A DNA stretch of 64,000 nucleotides from Acheta domesticus. Taxonomy: Eukaryota; Arthropoda; Insecta; Orthoptera; Gryllidae. The notes under the pieces were generated by a model that saw only the letters and a list, made by a program, of their open reading frames with translations, was not told the DNA's origin and did not search any database. The position numbers and the translations under genes were made by a program. Position 1 is the stretch's first letter, and every line of letters starts with the position of its first letter. The stretch spans positions 147,690,580 to 147,754,579 of the forward strand of contig JAHLJT010000631.1 in the NCBI GenBank assembly GCA_031308135.1, given 5' to 3'. Below, one piece after another: positions 1 through 11,179 of the stretch.

Positions 1-360
1 ACATGACCTTAATGAAAGAACTCACTTTGGACAACTAATTTTATTTGAAAGAAAAATCTCCATCTTCAATTTTGTAGTTCCAGAATGACGCCGAAAAAAT
101 TTTAATATTTGGCAGTTTTCAAAAATTCAGTTATACGCAAAAATCAGATCAATGCCACCTTAATATGTGCATTATATTCTATTCTTACAAGATATTTAAA
201 GAAAAAATTTGCCTTCGAAAGCCTCGACATCGTTCATATCGAATATTCAATTTTGAAGAAAATCGGGTGAACGGTTAAGGCGCTAGCGTTGACTGACGGA
301 CGGACAGACAGACATACTTTTTTTGTCAATCGATTTTTCGGTATCAAGAACCTACAAAAC
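1..360. repeat. partial copy of dispersed CCGT-associated repeat
   Basis: This stretch shares ordered blocks with 49980-50440: an AGAACTCACTTTGGA block near 16, CTTCAATTTTGTAGTT near 65, a GACGCCGAAAAAA block near 86, a GACGGACGGACAGACAGAC tract near 295 and TTTTTCGGTATCAAG near 330. No protein is encoded. The copy runs off the left edge, so its terminus is unknown. Confidence 0.75.
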
Positions 361-370
361 ATATTATGGC

Positions 371-1319
371 TACTGTAGTGGATGCAGCGCGGTGTGAGGT
401 CCGTACTGCGAAGCGACTACATACATGCTCAGATCAGGTTTCAGGGGATTGTTTCTTAGGGGCAAATGAAAAGCAATGCACTTGTGTATAAATTAAATTT
501 AATTCTTGAAATATTGATTAGTTTTACAAGTAGTTAGGTAGTAAGCCGGAGGACCAATGAATGTTTGTAATTAAAGGTTTCTTCTTTCTTGAAGTTTACA
601 CTTACAGTTTGATGACAGTACAGCAAGCACCAACCCAGGTCAGACGGCTGAGTGTGTGCGTGCCGTCCGTAGAAATGGGCTGCGGATGTTACGGCTGGTA
701 GGCTGGATGTCACCATGGGCGCGTACTCGCGTGCTGGAGCGACCCGTACTGTTGATCGCGGCCTGTTGGCCGCGCCGATTGATTGCCGGAGCCTTGATAG
801 GCAGAGCAAGGACAGCTGACTCGTTCGCAGGCTGTCCGACGAGAAGAGTAGTGGTTGTAGCAGCAGTAATAGTAGTTTGACGTAGAGTGACTGCGTAGAA
901 GTAGCAGTGAGATTGACTGAAGAGTTGGACATAACAGTTGCAGTAGTAGTGATGATATAGAAGTCTCACATAGTAGAAATGACATTGAAGAAATGATATT
1001 GAAGTGCCTGCGTAGTAGCAGCGAAATTGACTGATAGTGACATAAGAGTGGCAGAGTTTGACTAATAGTTCGACATAACAGTGGCGCGTGGGAGCGAAGT
1101 TGCCGTATTTATTGAAGCGTATGTTTCCAAAAGCAGAGGGGGGAGAGTCACGTGACAATTGCAGCTAGCCTATGATGTACGGTGAGACGTAGTGTGCCAC
1201 AAGAGATGCTCGCTATTCGTTGTTATGTTTTGAAGTGTGTCACGTGACTTGTGATGGCACTGGCTGTGCCCGCGATGGCTGCATCTCATTAGCAAGGTTT
1301 GGTATTTTCTCACGGGAAC
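371..1319. other. no gene recognised; degenerate duplicated segment
   Basis: Open frames here have no recognisable domain. About 889-945 and 1007-1084 are diverged duplicates sharing GCGTAGwAGyAGyG, ATTGACTGA and CGACATAACAGT-like blocks, so the open frames probably reflect repeat composition. I see no splice pattern or family motif. Confidence 0.4.
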
Positions 1320-1760
1320 CGCAATGCTGGTTGAGAGAAAGGGACGGTGAGGCGGGCGCGGTCGCGGGCGCGGGCGCGGGCGCGGCTGCCTAGCAGATGC
1401 GCTCGTAGTCGGCGAATATTAACGCCTGTATTGGGGCGGGAGGCACGTAGCGATATCTGGAATGTTTGTAAATATGTCTGGCCGCCGAAGTCTGAGAAAA
1501 GCAGGTAAAAGGCTAATGGCTTGAGGGCCGCGCGCCCGCCGGGGGAGGCCGAGCCTGCCGCCCCTTCCCCGGCTTACAGTAAGTACGCGGCGGTTCGGCG
1601 CTTGCGGCCAGAGGGCTCAACGAGTCGTTTTGTTGCCTGAACATCTGTGTTTCATTTCTTATGTTTTGTATCGCCTAGCTTGAGCCGTGAGAAACTTTGA
1701 AGGTGGGGCAGCCGAAGAATGCTGGCCGCGCGGGGGAAAGACAATTTGAGGCTGCACCCT
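1320..1760 (+). promoter_or_regulatory. CpG-rich patch, possible promoter island
   Basis: A sharply GC- and CpG-rich patch in AT-rich surroundings, with a GCGCGGGCGCGGGC run near 1358-1385. At 1474 an ATG begins MSGRRSLRKA and is followed by GCAG|GTAAAA, which could be a splice donor at 1505. It may be a promoter plus first coding exon of a + strand gene. Without that splice the frame stops within about 30 bases. I cannot link it to the vanin-like gene. A transposon-derived GC-rich segment is an alternative. Confidence 0.3.
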
Positions 1761-1854
1761 GCTGGCGAGTTTCCTTGTAATTGTTCGCGAGATTGAACAG
1801 CTACCCACATGTTAGAGGGAGTAATTTACTATACATAAGAGCAGGATTTACACA

Positions 1855-2365
1855 CTTTTGCGTTACCAGGGCCCGACAATAAGAGTTTTTCTACAGAAAA
1901 TTCGCCGTTTTCCGGTGCAGAATAGCAATACATTTTCTTCTTACTTTTGTAAAGGCGAAAAGGTGCCATTTTTGAGATAATTTTGAAGATGTTGCAGGGG
2001 CTTCATCTAAAGTACCTCAAAAATTTAAAGAATGGTTTTCAAATGTGCTTTGAGTCAGGCCAGATCGAGCGCGGTATATTCATTTTGGAAAAATTCCTAC
2101 AAATGGTTGATGCATTAGTTCACCAGCAAATGGATGAATAGACGGACGGTCTTTTTGAAGAAAAGCACTTGTTCGGTATTTTTTTCTGCACCTTTTTTGC
2201 TGCAGGAGGTATTACCGAAAATGACAAAAAGTAGTATATTGCTATCCAAATTATTGGAATATTATGTAATTTTTTCAGGAACGTATGTGCAGTTGTAACA
2301 CCACCGGTTTCAAAACAGATTAATCTACAAATTTCTAGATTTTTCGGCATCAATCTAATATTTCA
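1855..2365. repeat. degraded copy of dispersed CCGT-associated repeat
   Basis: Blocks match the family best seen at 57130-57480 and 50200-50560: TTGCGTTACCAGGGCC with AGAGTTTTTCT near 1860-1895, GGGGCTTCATCTAAAGTACC near 1995, and GACGGACGG near 2140. Block order differs from the other copies, so it is rearranged or composite. No transposase is seen. Confidence 0.6.
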
Positions 2366-2794
2366 GAGGAGCATTAAAACAATTAATTGATTGATAATTG
2401 CAGGCTTGATGCAAAGAAAGAATTATTTAATAATATCACAAAGGTAAAAAATTTGTGATTTTTCGTTAAATGCACGTAATACTAGTTGTGTAGTAGTAAT
2501 ATAAGTAATAGTTGCAAATTTTGTTATATTATTTTTATTACATTTTTAAAACATAAACACTTTTTTAACTATTGTTTGGTAAATGACAAGGAAATGTGAA
2601 AATCAAGGTGTGTTTAAGAACTATATTCTTCAGAAATTACTTTGAAATTTCTCATAATTTTCTTAATTTTATAGTAATTTATATTTTTTACCTAACCATT
2701 ACCATCTATTTAATACTTTTATTTAAAAAAAATTACAGTATTTCATCTAAAGCTGAGGGTTTGGAAAGGAATTTTCCATGATAGCATTGGTGGT
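2366..2794. other. AT-rich spacer, nothing recognised
   Basis: Low-complexity AT-rich DNA with one short open frame lacking recognisable motifs. No RNA gene or splice-supported exon is visible. Confidence 0.5.
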
Positions 2795-2908
2795 AAATAT
2801 TTAGATTAGATTAGATTTATTTAAACTGCAATTGGGCATAACCCGGTGACAGCTAATTAAAAAAACATAAATATACAGAGTCTCTCAGTAACATAGAACA
2901 CTAACACC

Positions 2909-2964
<56 letters not shown>
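2909..2964. repeat. (TAA)n microsatellite, left flank of Dong A
   Basis: An uninterrupted TAA tract abutting the 5' end of Dong copy A. It is inferred to be half of the insertion target, with the other half at 7054-7096. Confidence 0.95.
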
Positions 2965-2965
<1 letters not shown>

Positions 2966-5900
2966 TCCAACTAGAGAGTACACGACCTTGCAATTAGTGG
3001 TGGAGCTTGAGCACCCCCATGAGCCTTAAAGCTATGTCAGTGGTAGCCTAGCTACCTGTAGGGCCTCCCTTTCTGAATAGGTTGAAGGTGAGGGGTCAGA
3101 CGAAGAAGTACTCCATTTTGAGGAGAGTGGGAAGTAAGTAGAGGAAAAAGGGTCATGAACATTTGGACTTCCTGTTGTCGGCCCATAGAGGGTACAGGAG
3201 AGAAACTGGGTTGGCACACCAGGCCACTGATTAGAGAGGAGGCCCGAACCTTGCATTAGCCAGCGAAGGAGGCTGCCTTCAGCAGTCAGTGAAAATTCCG
3301 TAGGGTTTACTAATGCCCACTGGCGATCGGAGGGACCCCTTGCTGGGCCCAGCGGGGGTATGCCCCGAGGCCACTGTGGGTCGCAGTAACGGATGGCAGG
3401 AAACACCCCGAGGGTTAAGTGTGATCTGTGAACTCGAACTTGCATCCTGCGAATCTTCAATTCAAACCAATGAGCAAAATGGATAGAACAAGAAATGTAA
3501 TGAATCTTAACGTGCCTTGTTCTACCAATGTCCCATACCTGCTCAGAAACCCAGCTAATGTCACCTTATCGACGTCTGGCCATCCCACGGATGTTAGTCC
3601 TAGGGACCCAGAGCCGGCAGTAGCTCGAAGCCATCGTCAGAGATGGACCCGGCATGAATTAAGGGGGTGATGTGGTGCTTTTACTATGCAAAAGCGAAAA
3701 ATGGAGGCTCAGAAATAGAAGTTTTCAAGGTATGGAGAGAGCGGAACCCAGATATGAGACCTACCCTAGACTCAAAGAAGCTTGCCAGTCAACGACGACA
3801 CTTACTCAGTAGTGGAAAATTCACAGCAGAACAACTTGCTGACATTGAGAAAAATGCAGAGTATGTACTTCGCTGGAACTATCCACATGACGAACATGTA
3901 GAACTTGAAAATAATAATGACAAGATGCGAAATCTCCTTCGGCGCGAGATAGAAAGAGTTAGTCAACTTCCGTTTGATTCTCGCGAACAGTTGAGGAGAA
4001 TATACGAAAATGCCAAAGCTAAAAGAGTGATAGAAACGGTGAATTCTGTCTTAAATGAAGTGGTAGAGACCTGAAGTGGTAGAGACCCCAGGCAGAGATC
4101 TAGATATTACTTAAATCAATCACATCATATATGCAACTGGATATCTAGTATCTCAGATAATTTTGGGGCCAGCCAAGAACACCGAAGACAGCAAAAACGA
4201 GTAAACAGCTCTGTACCCGCATGGATGAACAGAATTATGAAACGGATAGCAGACACCCGGCGCGAAATATCACTCTTAGCTGAGGTATCTTCTAAATCAA
4301 CGCACACCTCTAAAGTTCTACGAAAAATATTCAATGTTGAACAAAAATACCAATTTGAAAATGACACCGGCAGGCTAATGGTAGTTGAAAAGCTAAAAGA
4401 GAAAATTCAAGCATGGGCTCAAAGAATTAGTCGTTACAAACGTAGAATAGATTTCCGTGAGCAGAACCGGTTGTTTGAAACAGACGCGAAGAGATTCTAT
4501 CGCAATCTGACTCAAGAACCGAATGGAAAAGCTGTTGCTCCTTCAAAAGATGACGTCGAAGCATTTTGGGCAGGAATCTGGGAGAAGAGCAGATCCTACA
4601 ACAAAGACGCATCTTGGCTTCAATCTGAAGTTGATACTGCCGATGAACTTGTAGAAACAGTGGAAGATGTTCACCAATTCTCGGAAGAGGACCTCTTCCA
4701 AGCAATTAAGAACATGGGAAACTCGAAGTCCCCCGGGACTGATAAGATACAGATTTATTGGATTAAGAAATTAACAGCAATACATTCTTATCTAGCAAAG
4801 GCTGTCAATAAAATTTTAGAAAACCCAAAGGAAATCCCGGAATGGCTCACACGCGGCATCACGTATCTGTTACCCAAAGCGGGAGACAGCTCTTTGGCGA
4901 AGAACTACAGGCCAATTACTTCTCTGTCAGTACTGTATAAAGTTAGCAGTTAATTTTAGCAGCCATAGCTGATAAAATGTACAGACATCTAGATAAGAAT
5001 TATCTAATGCCAGCTGAACAAAAAGGATGTCGTAAAGATTCTTATGGGGAAAGGAAATCTTGCTACTGAATAAAATCATTTTGAATGATGTAAAGAAACG
5101 AAAACGTAATTTGAACATGGCTTGAATTGACTACCAAAGGCCTTTAATAGTGTACCACACGATTGAATTTTGAAGACACTGGAGATCTATCGATTTCATT
5201 CTAGACTTATTGAATTTTGCAAGGCTAGTATGAAGTCGTGGAGTACCAGGTTACTAATACACAGCGGAAAGGAAGCAGTAGAAACCAGAAGTATTCAGAT
5301 TAACAGGGGTATTTTTCAAGGAGATTCACTATCCCCTCTGCTGTTTTGCATTAATTTGATCCCACTATCGAGACAGTTGTCGCAAGCTGACTTTGGTTAC
5401 AACCTCCATGGTGATGAAAGGCCAGTATCACATTTGTTTTACATGGATGATTTGAAAGTGTTTGCTAAGAATGAAGCGATTCTCTCCCAAATGCTGTCTG
5501 TCGTGAATGACTTTAGCAATGACATCTGCATGAAGTTTGGTCTTGACAAGTGTGCAAAAATCATTTTAAAAAGAGGGAAACTCACAACGTCTGAGAACAT
5601 TGAAATTGATATGCACACTATGATTCAAGATCTTGAGCCAGGTAAAACTTACAAATATCTGGGCATTGAAGAATGTGAAACTATCTCGAATGACAGAATG
5701 AAAGAGAGAATTCATAGGGAGTATTATAAGAGAGTGAGACTGGTCCTGCAGTCCGCTCTGAACTCCAGGAATAAAATATCTCAAATAGGTAGTTTGGCTG
5801 TACCTGTTGCCGAATACAGTTTTGGACTAGTGGACTGGACTGAGCAAGAAATTCACACCATGTATTGAAAAACCAGAAAACTGCTAACAATGCATCATGT

Positions 5901-7051
5901 TTCCCACCCTCGAGCTGATATACATAGACTTTATGTGTCACGTAAGGAAGGAGGAAGAGGCCTCAGACAAATTGAGGCCTCCTGACACAAAGCAATAATC
6001 GGGTTGGGGAAGTATGTAGTCAGTCTTCAAGATGACCCTCTAATGAGGCAGGTCATGAAATCTGACCGAAGAATGGGAAACAGAGGCATTGTTAGTGTAG
6101 CAAGAAGCATTTGCGAAGAAAACGAGTCAAGACACGTCGAATAACACAGACACTGAATGCTGCTAAACATGAAGTGTGAGACAGAAAAACTGTTAAAGAA
6201 ATCGTGGAGAGACAAACCACTCCACGGACAATATCTAAAAAGAATGGACAAGGTGCAGATCAATAAAGATCAATCATTTATGTGGCTTAAAAGGGGAAGA
6301 ATGAAGCCAGAATCGGAATCACTTGTAATAGCTGCCCAAGATCAGGCGTTGAGAACACGACATAATGATAAAGCGGTTCTCAAAATTTCCTAAGATGATA
6401 AATGCCACATTTGCCAGGAGCAAATAGAAACCATTGATCATATTGTCTCAGCTTGTCCAATCCTAGCAAAGACCGAATACCTGAAAAGACATGACAGCTA
6501 CCTCCACTGGCAGATCTGTACCGCCCTCGAAGTTCCAAACACATGCCCCAAGTGGTACGAACACTCACCAAAACCGGTGACGATATTGTACGATATTGTA
6601 CGACCAACAAATTCAAACTGATCGCACGATAGCGGCAAACCAACCGGATATAGATATCCGGGATTTGGAGAAAAAATCGTGTTTACTTATCGGTGTTGCT
6701 GTACCTTGCGATCAAAACGTCGTTACCAAGGAGGCAGAGAAACGTCTTAAATACAAGAATTTGGAAATCGAGATCAGCCGAATGTGGGGCGTAAAAGCAT
6801 AGGTCGTACCGATAGTTATCGGAGCTCTGGGATTTGTTCCGCAAAATTTGAGTAAGAACTTGTCTAAACTCCCCGGTAATTCAAAAGACTGGGAAGTGCA
6901 AGAAATTGCTTTATTTGGAACAGCCCACATTTTGCGTAAAATATTCTAGTGGCCCTGATAGTCACCGTATCTGCTCCTTAGGTAGCTGGTTGCAACCTGG
7001 AGTAGATTTTATATTCAGCCGACTCATAAGATCTTTAGTCTTGATGTAATG

Positions 7052-7053
<2 letters not shown>
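2965..7053 (+). mobile_element. R4/Dong-like non-LTR retrotransposon, copy A
   Basis: Nearly full-length copy of about 4.1 kb lying exactly between two TAA tracts. It is very similar to copy B (59516-63679) from the first base (ACTCCAaCTAGaGAGT) to the last. It has a 5' UTR of about 0.5 kb, then one broken ORF with a Myb-like motif, RT with a YMDD box, a CCHC motif and a restriction-like endonuclease region. Bombyx Dong, of the R4 clade, is known to insert in TAA repeats, and this copy fits. It lacks about 75 bases present in B near 3912 and carries a 15-base tandem duplication near 4060-4090 that breaks the frame. Confidence 0.85.
3470..6948 (+). pseudogene. Dong-like RT/endonuclease polyprotein (copy A), broken
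   Basis: In the intact family this protein nicks the target and reverse-transcribes the element RNA there. The start is the first ATG in the N-terminal frame (MSKMDRTRN). A tryptophan-rich Myb/SANT-like motif (RQRWT) follows near 3640. The RT region holds NYRPIT near 4905, RGIFQGDSLSPL near 5310 and FYMDDLK near 5437, which is the polymerase aspartate box. A C-X2-C-X8-H-X4-C zinc motif (CHICQEQ) lies near 6403. The C-terminal domain resembles the R2/R4 restriction-like endonuclease (VAVPCDQN near 6690). Stops or frameshifts occur near 3668, 4073, 4950 and 5866 and at several later points, so no active protein can be made. Confidence 0.85.
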
Positions 7054-7090
<37 letters not shown>

Positions 7091-7096
7091 TAAGAA
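7054..7096. repeat. (TAA)n microsatellite, right flank of Dong A
   Basis: TAA tract directly after the 3' end of Dong copy A, becoming imperfect (AACAATAAGAATAAGG) as it runs into the minus-strand LINE 3' UTR. Confidence 0.95.
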
Positions 7097-7599
7097 TAAG
7101 GTAATATAACTAGCAAATTATATACTAATTATAGTAATAATAATGGTAAAATAATAAAAATAATGGTAAAATAATGAAAATATTATAAAAACTGACTGAT
7201 TCATAAAACATAAAATTACATTAGGAGAGAAAAGAAAAAAGAAAAAGGAAAAAAACACCACTTCACTGCATTTCACTTCACTAAGACCTGAAAACATTTC
7301 CTTCTTTACTTCTCTGTTATACACTGCACGACACCTCACTTCACAATAGAACACTTATGCATCGCTATATAACCCACTATTCTCCCTCTTTTACTTAATA
7401 ATACCCTAAATTAATTTCCTAAACTGTTGAACGCTTTGACGAAAGGGTTCAAAGGTTTTTGCAGGCAATCTATTCCATTCCGTAATCGTTCGATTTGTAA
7501 AAGAAAATTTCCCGACATCCGTTCTCTGCTGTCTTAAATTTATTTTGTTCCTGTGATCCACTCTACTGATGTACATAGCCGCCGATTAATTTCTTTCCA

Positions 7600-8085
7600 A
7601 ACTGGATGACCATTAAGCTTTATACAAGGCGCAGAGTCTTGCTACTGATCGCCTGTTTTTGAGTGAATCCCACCCTGCCATTTTCTTGTCCCTGAAAGTA
7701 AATGTAGCTGCCCTATTCTGAATCCTTTCCAAGTGTTTACACTGCATAATCTTGTGCGGATCCCAACAAATTGTTCCATATACCATTATCGGACGAACAA
7801 GAGATTAATAAGCAATTTCCCTCGCGTTTGCCTCTTTTTTAGGATGCGCATTACAAAGTGAAGAGATCTCCAGGCTTTCCCTACAACAAAATCTACGTGT
7901 TTTTTCCAACTTAATTTACTATCGAAATGAATTCCTAGGTACTTGCACGAGGAAACTCTCGGAATAATGTCATTATTTAAACGGTAATGTGTTTCACTGT
8001 AATTTTCATGCACATTTGTCGTTTTTATGATAATAGAGAGTTCATTTGCATGAGTGATATCTGTGGATAGAACATGCACCTTACA
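7600..8085 (-). pseudogene. LINE reverse transcriptase C-terminal fragment
   Basis: The minus strand reads through NNDIIPRVSSCKYLGIHFD, a YLG box typical of the RT thumb region, then SWKKHVDFVVGKAWRSL. After a frame change it continues through LVRPIMVYGTICWDP and LERIQNRAA, a conserved region near the end of LINE polyproteins. Everything upstream of the thumb (fingers, catalytic palm and the apurinic endonuclease) is missing because the copy is 5'-truncated. It belongs to the LINE at 2795-8085 and is unrelated to the host exon that starts 53 bases to its right. Confidence 0.75.
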
Positions 8086-8137
8086 AGTGATTCCCTATCT
8101 GAGAACGATTTCTGTAGCCGGGTATGTTTTTGCACAG

Positions 8138-8352
8138 GTACCGCAAGACCCACCTGTACGTGGAACCAGGCTTTAACAGCGGCCGCGAGGGTCAAAATCC
8201 AGTCTTCGACACGGATTTTGGTGTACGCTTCGCTACCTTCATCTGCTTTGACATCATGTTCGAGGACCCGCCACTGAGAATGGTGCGCGAGATGGGAGCC
8301 ACCGACATCTTGCACAACTCCGCCTGGTTCTCCACTCCACCCTTCTTTACCG
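8138..8352 (+). CDS. vanin/biotinidase-like amidohydrolase, catalytic exon
   Basis: Internal exon of a vanin (pantetheinase)/biotinidase-type enzyme of the CN-hydrolase superfamily. Vanins hydrolyse pantetheine to pantothenate and cysteamine, usually at the cell surface or secreted. The frame reads RYRKTHLYVEPGFN, where the Lys after YR matches the family's catalytic Lys, then FDTDFGVRFATFICFDIMF, where the Cys in ICFD matches the catalytic nucleophile, then ATDILHNSAWFSTPPFFT. The acceptor is TTTTTGCACAG|G and the donor is ACCG|GTGAGT. The exon starts with the third base of a codon and ends after the first. The next exon supplies CC to complete an Ala codon. Upstream exons with the N-terminus and catalytic Glu were not found. 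Substrate cannot be decided from the sequence. Confidence 0.9.
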
Positions 8353-8643
8353 GTGAGTAGACATGAGACGACAAAGCAAACGCCAAGTTAATTTATTATC
8401 TGAGTAATGTTATTTCTGCGCATCCGACGCATGTTGGATATTTTCTTACAAAAACAAGAATTAGAATGGAGGGATCGTCCCATTGTTCGGGAAGAATTGG
8501 AACAGGGAAGGAAAAATTGCGCCACCCGAGGCACGCCGTAGTGGGTGCTCACGCATGGTGGCTTCGGTGTTCACGCATGGTGCATGTGATCAGGAAACCC
8601 ACAGTAAAGACATACTTGTGCACTCGATCTGCAGGAACACAAA
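8353..8643 (+). other. start of intron 1 of the vanin-like gene
   Basis: Intron 1 runs 8353-15033 (about 6.7 kb) and is filled with mobile-element remnants listed below. This first part is unassigned sequence with two near repeats of CTCACGCATGGTG at about 8549-8582. Confidence 0.6.
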
Positions 8644-9011
8644 CATTATGTTTATCTACAGGAAGTATTTAAATACTTGTATTTGAAATACAAATTGTAT
8701 GTAATTGTATTGTATTTTAAATACATTTTGTATTTGAAAAACTGTAGTTAAAAGTAAACATTTTTTACATATATTTTAGAGTTTTATTTAAATACATAAA
8801 ATAGGTTATTTAAAAGATAATTACTTCAAATACTTTAAATACAGATGAAACAGATAACTTTACATACTTCAAGTTTCTTTTTGTTTGATTCTCCTAGTGA
8901 ATGGACTTCATTGAAACAAAAATAAAAAGTTCCTTTCAGATGTTGAATTACGATTTCGACATTTTAAAATGATAACTCTAAATCATCAAAAGAGCTGGAT
9001 GACTATCCGAC

Positions 9012-9060
<49 letters not shown>

Positions 9061-9247
9061 TAATGATGAACCGACGCTCAAACACAAAAGGGGGGAAGCA
9101 CCGTCACACCGAAGTGTGTCGGTATTCGAATGTTTACTTTTAACTACAGTTTTTCAAATACAAAATGTATTTAAAATACAATACAATTACATACAATTTG
9201 TATTTCAAATACAAGTATTTAAATACTTCCTGTAGATAAACATAATG
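8644..9247. mobile_element. 604-bp element with 120-bp terminal inverted repeats
   Basis: 8644-8763 and 9128-9247 are near-perfect reverse complements. The outer end is CATTATGTTTATCTAC followed by AGGAAGTATTTAAATAC and a string of TATTTGAAATACAA-like motifs. The interior is AT-rich, holds a TA microsatellite at about 9018-9060, and has no transposase. It looks like a non-autonomous DNA transposon. No convincing target duplication was found, so the superfamily is open. Confidence 0.7.
9018..9060. repeat. (TA)n microsatellite
   Basis: Alternating TA tract inside the 604-bp inverted-repeat element. Confidence 0.9.
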
Positions 9248-9639
9248 TCAACAAAACTCGAAAAAAACTCTCTTTTCTGTATTCAAAATTCGACTAGAAT
9301 ATGGTTTAGGATAGAGACCACAGAATTATGAAAACGTGCACAAAATTCACTTCTCCCCATAGCTCGTCATACGCAGTTTTTAACTGTTTTTGACGTAAAT
9401 AAATAAATAAAAATAAATAAATAGACAGGTGTGCTCATTAAATTTATAAGTTAATGGGCACCAAACAGGCACTTACCTGACATCCGGCAGCAGCTTATGA
9501 GCTTCTCAGGGGTGAGTATTCTATTACAATGAGGGCATATACAGGATTGACAGAAACAGGTTTTCTATTTCCTTCAATGTGTTGTTCGCTTGAAGGACGA
9601 AAACACGTTTATTGTTGCTTTTAAATTACATTGTGCATT
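9248..9639. other. intron sequence, nothing recognised
   Basis: AT-rich intron with a short AAATAAATAAATAAAAATAAATAAAT stretch near 9395-9422 and no supported gene. The termini of the Tc1-like element that follows could not be placed here. Confidence 0.4.
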
Positions 9640-10256
9640 CTTTTTGTGCGCGAACAGATCCACACGCGAACAGATCCAACAGCGGGCTGTGCAGCCTGCA
9701 CTGTCACATCCTGTAAGTGCCAGTACCATTGGCAGGCGGTTGCACAACGCAAGGCTTGCCGCACGCCAACCATTACGACGCCTGCTACTCACACCACAGC
9801 ATCGTCGCTACAGACTCGCCGGTGTCGGGAACGATAAACCTGGGGCCATGCAGACTGACAGCAGGTCATCTTCAGCGACGAGTCGCGCTTCTGCCTTGAT
9901 GGCGACGACCACCGGGTACGTGTCTGGAGATGCAGTGGGAAGCGCCACGACCGTTCGTAAACGCCCACGCCCACGCACTATTACAACAGGACAACGCGCA
10001 ACCCCATATCGTAGCCATCTCCCGAGCACACCTTGCAGCCGTGGATAATCTGCCATGGCCAGCAGCATTGTCCCCGATCGAGAAAGTTTGGGATGCTATG
10101 GAGCGTGCGATCAGGATTCCACCCCTACCCATCAATCTGCAAGAACTGCGTACTGAGGTGCATGCCGCAACGTCTGAACGCTTGTGTTTACCAAAATGGC
10201 GGCCTCACGCCATACTAACGTGCACCGTCTGTGGTCATGTAGCGCAAAAATGTTAA
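9640..10256 (+). pseudogene. Tc1-like transposase, internally deleted
   Basis: A DD34E-type (Tc1/mariner) cut-and-paste transposase relic. In changing frames it shows a helix-turn-helix part (VSASTIGRRLHNARLAARQP, near 9710-9770), then VIFSDESRF near 9870 with the first catalytic Asp. After a jump comes QQDNAQPHI near 9987 with the second Asp, and WPALSPIEKVWD-type sequence near 10055-10095 with the catalytic Glu in SPIEKVWD. The part expected between the first and second Asp is shortened, so an internal deletion plus frameshifts inactivated it. The terminal inverted repeats were not found. It lies in intron 1 of the vanin-like gene, same strand. Confidence 0.8.
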
Positions 10257-11179
10257 TCCTACAAATGTGAAAGTGTAATCATTTTGTATACGTGGTACCT
10301 GCCTGCATTTATATATATATATACATACATATATATACATATATATATATATATATTTATATATACATATTGTAACCGTTACGTGCTGTCGGTTTCGTTG
10401 GATTTTAGTGGCATCGTGGCTCATCAGAAGATTTCAAAATGAGAAAAAAACAAAGTCGTGACCACAGAACAACAAAGAAAATGCACAAACAAAAAAATTA
10501 ACACAATTCAAAAACATCAAAAAGGAGAATCAACTGCTATGTTAGCGCGAATTGATTTTAAGATTTGCACAACTTAGAATCACGGCAATATCTTCAGTGA
10601 CAAAACAAGTTGAAGCTCAACAAATGGAAAGAATTAAATCCCGGTTGGGATGAGTGAAGGACACATGCTTCTCACATGACTCAATGTCGTAGTACCTTCC
10701 ATTTACGGAAATTGCAGTTAACTGTCCCTCGTTATAGACTGCATCAAAATACACGCAAATAATTTCATGCACGAAATTCTCTAGAATCCCCAAAAAATCT
10801 CGATTCAATTAAATGAACAAATATAATGTTTTCTTGATAACACAGAATATTCAAAAGAAGTTTCTTTAAAACTAAAGAAATTACAAGAAGAACATCTTGC
10901 ATTCTATTACAGTGAATAAAGTTTGTTGATAGCACAGAATGTTCAAAAGAATTTTCTTAGAAATAACGTTAATGGCCCCTAAAATTATCTCTGACGGTGA
11001 ATTGCGTGAACGCGTGCCTTACATCAGTCTGCCTTTTATAACTAATTGCTTCAAAATTCTCAGTTCTAGTATGGAATGCGCGGCCACTTTAGTTCCGAGA
11101 TTACTTCTCTCACGTCCTCCTAAAACACGCAGCACTTTTACGCCACTGGTCTTACTACGTATTATACCATCTTATCAAT
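10257..11179. other. intron sequence with AT microsatellite, no supported gene
   Basis: Holds TA-rich low-complexity DNA at about 10310-10370. Two open frames (minus 10617-10808 and plus 10939-11170) have no recognisable motif. A 20-base block, CACAGAATrTTCAAAAGAAn, occurs at about 10842 and 10935, a small direct repeat. I assign no function. Confidence 0.4.

Larger units (their letters stand above)
2795..8085 (-). mobile_element. 5'-truncated LINE, split by Dong copy A
   Basis: The reverse-transcriptase end lies at 7600-8085 (minus strand) and the 3' UTR at about 7097-7600. After the TAA microsatellite and Dong copy A, the 3' terminus reappears at 2795-2908. Read on the minus strand it ends with CTGTCACCGGGTTATG and a TCTAATCTAATC-type tail. 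The join through the TAA tract is inferred. The element is 5'-truncated near 8085, only about 50 bases from a host exon. No target duplication was identified. It resembles I/Jockey-group LINEs; the exact clade is uncertain. Confidence 0.6.

Noticed and set aside
534..1158. Several overlapping open frames on both strands
   Set aside because: No family motif or splice pattern; composition comes from degenerate duplicated GTAG/GACATAACAGT-type units.
3032..3460. Minus-strand 142-codon frame in the Dong A 5' UTR (related frames at 59583-59807 and 59871-60185)
   Set aside because: It is not kept intact between the two copies and has no known domain; most likely a UTR shadow.
10617..10808. Minus-strand 63-codon frame with a protein-like composition
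   Set aside because: No recognisable family, no start context or partner exon; too short to support.
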